DNA of 64,000 nucleotides from Pseudomonas farsensis (GTDB lineage Bacteria; Pseudomonadota; Gammaproteobacteria; Pseudomonadales; Pseudomonadaceae), in the NCBI RefSeq assembly GCF_014268805.2, contig NZ_JABWRF020000001.1, positions 1,808,001 to 1,872,000 on the forward strand, given 5' to 3'. Below are positions 1-6,652 of the stretch, one piece after another. The notes under the pieces are model-generated. The model ran no database searches and was not told the origin of the DNA. It saw nothing but the letters and a program-made list of their open reading frames with translations. Positions within the stretch are counted from its first letter, which is position 1. Every line of letters begins with the position of its first letter. The position numbers and the translations under genes are program-made.

Positions 1-193
1 CGTCGCGGATTACGATGACCCGGATTACCTGCCGGTGCAGGACACCGAGTACAACGCCGAGCTTAACTATGGCGTACATGTCACCGACTGGCTGACCGTA
101 CGCCCCAACTTGCAGTACGTTCACCACCCCGGAGGGGTGAGCGCGGTGGAGGACGCCTGGGTTGGCGGGATCAAGGTGCAAGCCTCGTTCTGA
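1..193 (+). CDS. C-terminal end of an OprB-type carbohydrate porin (partial)
   Basis: The open frame runs from base 2 to a TGA at 191-193 and encodes the last 63 residues of a protein that begins outside the window. The fragment has the alternating pattern of outer-membrane beta strands (AELNYGVHVTDWLTVRPNLQ, then QYVHHPGG) and ends in Phe after a short final strand (KVQASF), the usual BamA recognition end of porins. The 'P-x-LQY-x-HHPGG' stretch resembles the C-terminus of OprB-family carbohydrate-selective porins. Family assignment is by memory of motifs; substrate cannot be judged from the fragment. Confidence 0.75.
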   Translation, partial: VADYDDPDYLPVQDTEYNAELNYGVHVTDWLTVRPNLQYVHHPGGVSAVEDAWVGGIKVQASF

Positions 194-196
194 TTG

Positions 197-255
197 TTAG
201 GGTCTGTCTGAAATGTGTCTGGCCTTCGCGCAGACACATTTCAGACAGACCCTAG
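197..255. terminator. Long perfect inverted repeat between convergent genes, probable bidirectional terminator
   Basis: Two 25-base arms (197-221 and 231-255) match at 24 of 25 positions around a 9-base loop. It lies between the porin stop and the stop codon of the GNAT-cupin gene, and its right arm covers that stop codon (252-254). Position between converging genes suggests transcription termination for both, but neither strand has a clear T-run, so it could instead be a repeat element. Confidence 0.6.
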
Positions 256-1202
256 TTCGCAGGCAGAAGAATCACAAAGTTCTTTTTCATGTCTTCCAGC
301 ACGGTCCATTTGCCCCTGGCGCCCGGTTCGATAATGAACGTGTCGCCAGCCGCAAGCGTGACGGGGGCGCAACCCTCAAGCTCGATGACGCATCGCCCAC
401 TCAGAACGTGGCAGAACTCCCAAACCTTGTAGTCGATGCGCCACGCGCCGGTGCTGGCTTCCCACTCTCCGCAAATGCGACCTTGCTGTTCATCGTGGTA
501 GTACTTGGACGTCAGCGTGTGGGGGCTGCCTTCCAGAACTTCTTCAAAAAAGGGCAGGTCGCGCAGCGGTTGAATATCCAGTTCGCGGAATACGGTCAGT
601 TGCTTGTTCATACTGTTTTTCTCGAGCACGTCGTGGAGAGGGCGATACATCAAAAAGGCTTCACCGGTTACGCGCAGCATCGGGTGAGCAATGATCTGGC
701 AGGTTTTAACAATTCGAAAACCGTGGCGTTCGTAGAAGCGGCGGGCACCGTGGTTTTCTGCATAGTCGATCAGGCATAGCCCCTCCAACCCAGCATCCTC
801 AGCCCGTTGCTGCGCATGGCGAAGAAACTGAACGCCCAACCCCTGGCTGCGCCAGGCCTCATCCAGCGCAAGGCTGGATATGTACAAAGTGTTGGGTATT
901 TCCATGTCGGAATAAGGCGCCAGGACCGGGTCGGTCTCGACAGGCCCGTCGGGGTTCGCGCGCAAGGCATAGCTATGCATCATGCCGATGACGCACCCTT
1001 CGGACGTGGCCATCAGGCAGTTTTTGTAGGAAAAGTCGCCCTGTTCCCGTGCATAGCGAGAGGCACCGACACTGAGCAAGGCTTGCCCCGGCTCGGCAAG
1101 CTTGCTCCATATGTAATCGGCCATGCCCTCCGAGGTCAGTTGAAAGAAGCGTGCAATATCGTGCGCGTCCGTGGTTTGAGCGGGTCTGAAGTCGACAGGC
1201 AT
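252..1202 (-). CDS. GNAT acetyltransferase fused to a cupin domain
   Basis: A 316-residue protein with two domains. Residues about 1-195 are a GNAT N-acetyltransferase: the acetyl-CoA loop is RSQGLG near residue 119, followed by the typical ENHGARRFYERHGF motif. Residues about 205-316 form a small cupin of the DUF861/EutQ-like type (CHVLSGRCVIELEG, then AGDTFIIEPGARGKW). An internal Met lies at the junction (NSMNKQL), but the frame is continuous and I see no stop or frameshift between the domains. The start has GGGAAG about 7 bases upstream. Substrate unknown; the cupin may sense or bind a small ligand (inference). Confidence 0.8.
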   Translation of the reverse strand: MPVDFRPAQTTDAHDIARFFQLTSEGMADYIWSKLAEPGQALLSVGASRYAREQGDFSYKNCLMATSEGCVIGMMHSYALRANPDGPVETDPVLAPYSDMEIPNTLYISSLALDEAWRSQGLGVQFLRHAQQRAEDAGLEGLCLIDYAENHGARRFYERHGFRIVKTCQIIAHPMLRVTGEAFLMYRPLHDVLEKNSMNKQLTVFRELDIQPLRDLPFFEEVLEGSPHTLTSKYYHDEQQGRICGEWEASTGAWRIDYKVWEFCHVLSGRCVIELEGCAPVTLAAGDTFIIEPGARGKWTVLEDMKKNFVILLPAN

Positions 1203-1478
1203 GCTGGGCTTCCCTGGGAACGGGTGGTTGGTTTTTGAGGGTTACGCCGTTAACGGGGGGCAGGGTAGGTGGTTTGAACGGTGCCCATCATGCTCGGGGC
1301 GAACACCGTCGGCACGGCGTGCGACGTTGCGCCCATGCTCAAATGGATCTGGCGGTAAAAACGCGCGGGAATGGTTGACCCGTTTGGCGGGCGCTATCAA
1401 TGCAGTTGAGAGGTAGCCCAGCTGTTCACAGACTGTCGGAGGCGCCAAAGAATAGTTGTACAGGGCGGCGGTGCGGAT

Positions 1479-1862
1479 TCACCGGGCATTTGCCGGGTGT
1501 TCGAACTGGCATTGCACCTGAGCATTCTTGAGGTTCAGTTCAAACTCGACCAGGCCGTCATGCACTTGCTGCAAAGCCTGGATCTGCCCCAACAGTTCCT
1601 GTTTTTTGTTTTCGATGGCCTGCATGGCCAGATCCCACGGCAGCTCCTGGCCGCGGTGATCCTGCAGAATGGCCTGCATCTCCTTGAGCTTGAAACCCAG
1701 TTGCTGAGCGCATTTGATGAAGGTCAGCAGCTCGACGCTTTGCTGGCTGTAGATCCGGTATTTACCTTGGCGTTGCGGGGGTGGCAAAAGGCCGATTTCT
1801 TCGTAATGCCTAATGCTTTTGACAGTGGTGCCCGACAGCTGGGCTGCTTTGCCGATGTACAT
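1479..1862 (-). CDS. MerR-family transcriptional regulator
   Basis: 127 residues. The N-terminal winged helix (IGKAAQLSGTTVKSIRHYEEIGLL) is the standard MerR DNA-binding motif, followed by the second helix pair (YRIYSQQSVELLTFIKCAQQLGF) and a dimerisation coiled coil around residues 75-110. There is no large effector domain and only one Cys near the C-terminus (VQCQFEH), so it is not an obvious metal or B12 sensor. It lies 163 bases downstream of a quinone reductase gene on the same strand, whose promoter carries a MerR-type dyad, so it probably regulates that gene. Confidence 0.88.
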   Translation of the reverse strand: MYIGKAAQLSGTTVKSIRHYEEIGLLPPPQRQGKYRIYSQQSVELLTFIKCAQQLGFKLKEMQAILQDHRGQELPWDLAMQAIENKKQELLGQIQALQQVHDGLVEFELNLKNAQVQCQFEHPANAR

Positions 1863-2025
1863 GAAAATCCCTTTTTTGACGCATCAGAAGCACAAACAAT
1901 GTCTCGCGCTCATAAGAGCGCTCGGCATCTTTGCACAACTGCCAAAGAGCGGGAAGTCAGGTTGGACAAGCTGTCACAGGAGGGAGACTCGGCAGGGCAG
2001 CGCAGGTGCAGCCCAACCGCCCCGA

Positions 2026-2604
2026 TCAGCGGCTGGCGACCGCCTGGGCTTGCTTGAGCCAGGCTTCACGTTGTTCCGGCTTGGACCCCAATACCGGACC
2101 GAACGTCAGGGTTTTCAGGGTTTTTATGCCGCAGAACGCCAGGGTGGTCTTGCGCATTTGGTGCAGGCCCGGCATGCGATACACCCATCGGTAGTACCAC
2201 GGTGGTGTGTCCATGGTCACCAGAAGATGAGCCGTGCGGCCCTTGAGCAGCTTGTCCGGGAATGCCGAGCCCTTGTGATACTTGAAGGCAAAACCGGGCA
2301 GAAACACGCGATCGAAAAACCCCTTGAGCAACGCCGGAATACCGCCCCACCAGATCGGGTACACGAACGTCAAATGTTCCGCCCAGGTAATGTCGTTCTG
2401 TGCGTTGATCAAATCGGGCTCAAGCAACTGGGTCTGGTTATAGCCGTCGTGCAAGACCGGATCGAAACTCAGGGTGTCCAGGCGTAGCAGCCGCACCTCA
2501 TGCCCTGCTTGCGTGGCGGCCTCGACATACCGTTCGGTCACGGCGCCGCAAAAGCTGTGGTTAGAAGGGTGGCCGAGGATTACGAGCACGCGTTTGCTCT
2601 TCAT
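2026..2604 (-). CDS. NAD(P)H:quinone oxidoreductase, flavodoxin-like fold
   Basis: 192 residues of the MdaB/YwrO/NQO type. The N-terminus has the flavin-phosphate loop (VLVILGHPSNHSFCGA), and residues about 80-100 carry the family signature FVYPIWWGGIPALLKGFFDRVFLPGFAF. Such enzymes reduce quinones or other electrophiles by two electrons using FMN or FAD. It is the first gene of a probable two-gene unit with the MerR regulator downstream. Natural substrate cannot be inferred; electrophile or redox stress is the usual context. Confidence 0.88.
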   Translation of the reverse strand: MKSKRVLVILGHPSNHSFCGAVTERYVEAATQAGHEVRLLRLDTLSFDPVLHDGYNQTQLLEPDLINAQNDITWAEHLTFVYPIWWGGIPALLKGFFDRVFLPGFAFKYHKGSAFPDKLLKGRTAHLLVTMDTPPWYYRWVYRMPGLHQMRKTTLAFCGIKTLKTLTFGPVLGSKPEQREAWLKQAQAVASR

Positions 2605-2631
2605 GACGAACTCCAGATAATGAAGTGCGAA

Positions 2632-2682
2632 GGGTAAAGTCTGCCCCTAACGGTAGAGTCAAGCCTTGCCTGCTACCGGTAG
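2632..2682 (-). promoter_or_regulatory. MerR-type promoter and operator of the quinone reductase
   Basis: Reading the minus strand, a -35 element TTGACT (2657-2662) is followed by an imperfect dyad (CTACC...GGCAG, 2641-2656) and a weak -10 (CTTTAC/TTACCC, 2632-2639), the over-long spacing being typical of MerR-activated promoters. A second perfect palindrome CTACCGGTAG lies just upstream at 2673-2682. The promoter ends about 30 bases from the ATG of the quinone reductase. Confidence 0.55.
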
Positions 2683-2739
2683 AGACAAACAGGCCAGCAG
2701 CGCTCGATCGCACCCGGCACACCGTTGAACCACCGCGAT

Positions 2740-2756
2740 GGGCCGCAAAGCGGCCC
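2740..2756 (-). terminator. GGGCCGC-N3-GCGGCCC stem downstream of the LysR gene
   Basis: Perfect 7-bp stem with AAA loop, the same core found at 5034-5052 and 26092-26108. No T-run follows on the minus strand, so termination is plausible rather than proven. Confidence 0.4.
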
Positions 2757-2881
2757 TGATGGGCTTAACTGACGGGTATTAGGCGCTGCCCCGGTTATCA
2801 ATAGTTCGCGCATGCGAATCGAGCTTTTCTGAGCCCGGGGGCAGCAATTGTCGGGTGTTGGGGGACCTGTTCGGATTCCCC

Positions 2882-3796
2882 TTAAAGACTATCTGGGTCG
2901 CCAAAAAACATCTGTATCCGCGACCGCAACCACCGCTCCGCCGGGTCATTATCCTGCGCCCCGCGCCACGCCATATGCAGCTCGAAACTGCGCACCTCAA
3001 TCGGCAGGTCTTCGGCCCGCAACCCGCCCGCCGCTGTCAGTGCATCCGCCGTGTAATCCGGCACTGTCGCGACAATATCCGTCCCCGCCAGCAAGCTCCC
3101 CAGCCCGTTGAACTGCGGCACGGCCAGCACCACATGGCGTTTGCGGTCGATTTCAGCCAGGGCTTCGTCGATGAACCCAGATAGATCACCGGCAAACGAC
3201 ACCAGCGCATGGGGCCGGGCGCAGAAGTCGTCCAGGGTGATGCTGCCGGGCTTGGTGTCGGCGCGCAGCAGTTTGGGGCGGCTGCGGCGCAGCACCTTGC
3301 GCTTGGCGTTGGCGGGCAGGTCGCTGGTGTAGCTGACCCCCACCGAAATTTCGCCGGAGGCGAGCAGGGCGGGCATCAGCAGGTAGTTGACCCGACGCAC
3401 TACCAGCACGATGCCTGGGGCTTCGGCGCGGATGCGCTTGAGCAACTGCGGCAGCAGGGCGAACTCGGCGTCGTCGGACAGGCCGATGCGGAACACCGAG
3501 CTGCTGGTGGCGGGGTCAAACTCGGCGGCGCGGCTGACGGCGGTGGAGATCGAGTCCAGCGCCGGCGACAGCAGGGCGAAGATCTCGTGGGCGCGGGCCG
3601 AGGGTTCCATGCTGCGGCCGGTGCGCACGAACAACGGGTCGTCGAACAGGTTGCGCAGGCGCGACAGCGCGGCACTGATCGCCGGCTGGCCAAGAAACAG
3701 CTTTTCGGCGGCGCGGGTCACGCTGCGCTCGTGCATCAGCGTCTCGAACACGATCAACAGATTGAGGTCTACACGACGCAGGTCGTTGCGATTCAT
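2882..3796 (-). CDS. LysR-family transcriptional regulator (NodD/MexT-like)
   Basis: Start taken at the internal ATG (3794-3796) giving MNRNDLRRVDLNLL, which fits the family; 16 extra upstream codons are possible. 304 residues: helix-turn-helix at about residues 20-45 (RSVTRAAEKLFLGQPAISAALSRL), then a substrate-binding domain. The '..VDLNLLIVFETLMHERSVT' opening is typical of the NodD/MexT/LeuO branch. It is divergent from a quinone oxidoreductase gene with about 208 bases between, so that gene is the likely target. Effector unknown. Confidence 0.85.
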   Translation of the reverse strand: MNRNDLRRVDLNLLIVFETLMHERSVTRAAEKLFLGQPAISAALSRLRNLFDDPLFVRTGRSMEPSARAHEIFALLSPALDSISTAVSRAAEFDPATSSSVFRIGLSDDAEFALLPQLLKRIRAEAPGIVLVVRRVNYLLMPALLASGEISVGVSYTSDLPANAKRKVLRRSRPKLLRADTKPGSITLDDFCARPHALVSFAGDLSGFIDEALAEIDRKRHVVLAVPQFNGLGSLLAGTDIVATVPDYTADALTAAGGLRAEDLPIEVRSFELHMAWRGAQDNDPAERWLRSRIQMFFGDPDSL

Positions 3797-4004
3797 TCGG
3801 TGCAGCTCGCCTGGAAATGGGGCAGGGGTGAATCTTACGGGCAAAGGCTGTTACCCTGCACCGTTTTCCGGGTGCCAATTTGCCGATTCGCCAGGGGCCC
3901 AATCAATGACAGGCATGTCGACTATTAACGGCCACTGATGGCCCTTAATGCAAAGCCCGGATAAAGTCCGTGGTAATACGAGATTCACAAAGGCGAGGTA
4001 TGCC

Positions 4005-5027
4005 ATGTCCCGCATGATCCGTTTCCACAAGTTCGGCCAGGCCGATGTGCTGCGCTGCGAACAGCAGGCCGAGCCGTCGCCGGCTGCCGGCGAGCTGCAG
4101 ATCCGCGTCGAAGCCATCGGCGTGAGCTGGTACGACGTGCTCTGGCGGCAGAACCTGGCCCCTTCCCAAGCCCGCCTGCCAGCAGGCATCGGCCATGAAA
4201 TGGCCGGTGTGGTTACCGCGGTCGGCGAAGGCGTGGATGACATTGCCGTGGGCGACCGGGTTGCCAGCTTCCCGGCCACCAGCGCCAACGACCACCCGGT
4301 GTACGGCGATGTGATTGTGCTGCCGCGCAACGCCATTACCCGCTACCCCGATGTACTGACGCCGATCGAAGCCAGCGTGCACTACACGCCGCTGTTGATC
4401 GCCTACTTTGCCTATGTCGATCTGGCCCGGGCCAAGGCTGGGCAGACGGCGTTGATTACCGATGCCAGCCACTGCGCAGGGCCGGCTTTCGTGCAACTGG
4501 GCAAAGCCCTGGGGCTGCGCGTGTTTGCTGCCACCAAAGAGCCCGATCAGCGCGAGTACCTGCTGAGCCTTGGCGCCGAGAAGGTCATTGTGACCGAAGA
4601 GCAGGACCTGCTGCTGCAGATCGGCAAATACACCGATGGCCGTGGCGTGGATATGGTGCTCGACGGCATGGGCGGGCCGCAGATGTCATTGCTCGGCGAT
4701 GTGCTGGCACCGCGTGGCAGCCTGGTGCTGTATGGGCTGCAAGGCGGCAACCAGACACCGTTTCCAGCGTGTGCGGCGTTTCAGAAGAATATCCAGTTCC
4801 ATGTGCACTGCATTGGCAACTTCACTGGCAAGCCGGAGCTGGGGATCGCGCAGGACCAGGTCGCGTTGCAGCGGGCGTTGCGCGATATCAACCAGTTCAC
4901 CGCCGACCAGTTGCTGACGCCGCAGATCATCAAGGTGTACCCGTTCGACAAGGTGGTCGATGCGCACCGGCATATGGATGAATGCCCCTGCGGTGGGCGG
5001 GTTGTGCTGGATATGGGTAGCCATTGA
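4005..5027 (+). CDS. Zinc-free MDR-family NADPH:quinone oxidoreductase
   Basis: Start at 4005 (MSRMIRFHKFG) with GAGG at 3995-3998; an upstream in-frame ATG at 3948 has no good ribosome site. 340 residues. GroES-like domain first (GIGHEMAGVVTAVGEGVDDIAVGDRV), then a Rossmann domain (QTALITDASHCAGPAFVQLGKALG, with a variant glycine loop). The catalytic-zinc Cys/His set of alcohol dehydrogenases is absent, as in zeta-crystallin-type quinone reductases. Divergent from the LysR regulator and closed by a strong terminator. Confidence 0.82.
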   Translation: MSRMIRFHKFGQADVLRCEQQAEPSPAAGELQIRVEAIGVSWYDVLWRQNLAPSQARLPAGIGHEMAGVVTAVGEGVDDIAVGDRVASFPATSANDHPVYGDVIVLPRNAITRYPDVLTPIEASVHYTPLLIAYFAYVDLARAKAGQTALITDASHCAGPAFVQLGKALGLRVFAATKEPDQREYLLSLGAEKVIVTEEQDLLLQIGKYTDGRGVDMVLDGMGGPQMSLLGDVLAPRGSLVLYGLQGGNQTPFPACAAFQKNIQFHVHCIGNFTGKPELGIAQDQVALQRALRDINQFTADQLLTPQIIKVYPFDKVVDAHRHMDECPCGGRVVLDMGSH

Positions 5028-5033
5028 GAGAGT

Positions 5034-5056
5034 AGGGCCGCTTTGCGGCCCTTTTT
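5034..5056 (+). terminator. Rho-independent terminator after the quinone oxidoreductase
   Basis: Stem AGGGCCGC / GCGGCCCT (5034-5041 and 5045-5052) with a TTT loop, followed by a run of T to 5056. It lies 6 bases after the stop codon. Confidence 0.9.
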
Positions 5057-5073
5057 GCGACTCCAGGCTGCAC

Positions 5074-5907
5074 CTACGCTGGCCGCGTCTGGCTCGAAGC
5101 CGTCAGCCGATAGTCCCCCGGCGTTACCCCGGCATGGGCCTTGAACACCCGTTGGAAATGGCTCTGGTCAGCAAAGCCCAGCGCGTAGGCCACGTCCGCC
5201 AAACCCTGGCCCTGGCGTAACAGCTCGCGCGCCTTGTTGACCCGGGCATTGAGCAGATAAGCGTGGGGGGTCATGCCGGTCGCTGCGGCAAACGCGCGAA
5301 TCAGCTGATAACGGCCAAGCCCGGCCTGGGCCGCCAGCGCGTCGAGGCTCAGGCCTGCCAGGTCCTGGCGCTGGATCTGCTCCAGCAGCTCGCCCAGCAG
5401 CGATGACGCCAGGGCAGGCGCTGCCGGCAAGGCTGGCTGCCCGGAAAAGTCATGGTCGCCAATGAACGCCACCAGTGCTGCATCCTTTTCCAGCGCAGTT
5501 GCGCTGGAAAACAGCACCTCGTTAAGCCTGCAGAACTGCCGATACAGCGCCGGCACGCGGGTGATGCGCGCTGGGGCCTGCGCAGTTTCGGCATCGATGC
5601 CGGCCTCCAGGCGCAGGCGCTGCAACCAGTCGGCATTCAGGTGCAGCATCTGGTAGCTCCAGGCCTGGCCAGGCTCAGGGTTGCAGGCATGCACCCGCTG
5701 CGCCGGCACGAGTACCAGGGTGCCCGGTGCAAGCCGGGCCTCGCCGCGCCCGGCCCCGGTAAAACGGCTGAAGCCGGCATCTACCGCACCGATGGAGAAG
5801 GTGGGGTGGCTGTGCGCCTTGTAGCACGCCCGGCTATGGCAGGCGCGCCGGCTCTCGACATGGGGCAGCGCCGGGTCGTGCCAGAATTCGCAGCTGGAAG
5901 TGGGCAT
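5074..5907 (-). CDS. AraC-family transcriptional regulator
   Basis: Start placed at 5907 (MPTSSCEFWHDPALPHVESRRACHS), where homology-like sequence begins; an ATG seven codons upstream (5928) is an alternative, and the open frame extends to 6099 without support. N-terminal cupin-like sensor (residues about 10-150, 'YKAHSHPTFSIGAVDAG'), C-terminal double helix-turn-helix (LSLDALAAQAGLGRYQLIRAFAAATGMTPHAYLLNARVNKARELL and ADVAYALGFADQSHFQRVFKAHAGVTPGDYR). It is divergent from a LysE-type exporter, a very common pairing in Pseudomonas, and probably controls it. Confidence 0.85.
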   Translation of the reverse strand: MPTSSCEFWHDPALPHVESRRACHSRACYKAHSHPTFSIGAVDAGFSRFTGAGRGEARLAPGTLVLVPAQRVHACNPEPGQAWSYQMLHLNADWLQRLRLEAGIDAETAQAPARITRVPALYRQFCRLNEVLFSSATALEKDAALVAFIGDHDFSGQPALPAAPALASSLLGELLEQIQRQDLAGLSLDALAAQAGLGRYQLIRAFAAATGMTPHAYLLNARVNKARELLRQGQGLADVAYALGFADQSHFQRVFKAHAGVTPGDYRLTASSQTRPA

Positions 5908-6028
5908 CGCGTAGAGCCTGCAGGGCATGGAAGCTGCCAGTCTACTGTTCTGCCCAATTGCCGCGCCACTGTGCTTGACGCAAACGCCGCGCCGAAGCGA
6001 CGCTGGCAAGCCCCAGAAGGAGAACAAA

Positions 6029-6652
6029 ATGGACCTGTCGAGCCTGCTGCTGTTCATCCCCGCCTGCTTTGCCCTGAACATGGCGCCGGGGCCGAACAAC
6101 CTGTTGTCGTTGCATAACGCCAGCCGTTACGGGCTGCGCACCGCTTGTGTCGCCGGAGGCGGCAGGTTGCTTGCGTTCAGCGGCATGATTGCCTTGGCCG
6201 CCCTGGGCCTTGCTGTGGTGCTGCACACCAGCGAATACTTGTTCCTGGCAATCAAGGTGCTGGGTGCCGGCTACTTGTTCTACGTCGCCTGGCAGCTGTG
6301 GCGCGCGCCGGTGGGCGAGGCCGCCTTGGCCTCGGAGCAGTCTCGCGGCATCTGGAAGCTGGCGCGTCAGGAGTTTTTGGTGGCGGCGGGCAACCCAAAA
6401 GCGATTCTGCTGTTCACCGCCTTCCTGCCCCAGTTTGTAGATGTTGGCAGCAGCACGCCGGTGGGCGAGCAGTTTGTGTACTTGGGTGTGCTGTTCCTGT
6501 TGCTGGAGTGGGCGGCCATCGCTATTTACGCAGGGCTCGGCACCTATTTGCAGCGTTGGTGCGAGCGACCAGGCCCGAGGCGCGTGTTCAACCGGGTCAG
6601 CGCCTCGCTGCTGGGCTGTGCCGGGTTGGGCCTGCTGGCTGCGCGGCGTTAG
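6029..6652 (+). CDS. LysE/RhtB-family amino-acid exporter
   Basis: 207 residues, start supported by AGAAGGAG 8-10 bases upstream. N-terminal motif FIPACFALNMAPGPNNLLSLHNASRYG is the family signature; about six hydrophobic segments follow, with the conserved 'GNPKAILLFTAFLPQFV' in the middle. Inner-membrane efflux of an amino acid or derivative. The last 4 bases overlap the stop end of the convergent autotransporter gene. Confidence 0.9.
   Translation: MDLSSLLLFIPACFALNMAPGPNNLLSLHNASRYGLRTACVAGGGRLLAFSGMIALAALGLAVVLHTSEYLFLAIKVLGAGYLFYVAWQLWRAPVGEAALASEQSRGIWKLARQEFLVAAGNPKAILLFTAFLPQFVDVGSSTPVGEQFVYLGVLFLLLEWAAIAIYAGLGTYLQRWCERPGPRRVFNRVSASLLGCAGLGLLAARR

Noticed and set aside
3906..3930. 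Partial match to the 19-bp dyad (AATGACAGGCATG)
   Set aside because: Only the right half matches, and it could be chance.
3948..4004. Upstream in-frame ATG of the quinone oxidoreductase
   Set aside because: No ribosome site; the start at 4005 has GAGG at a good distance and matches the family N-terminus.
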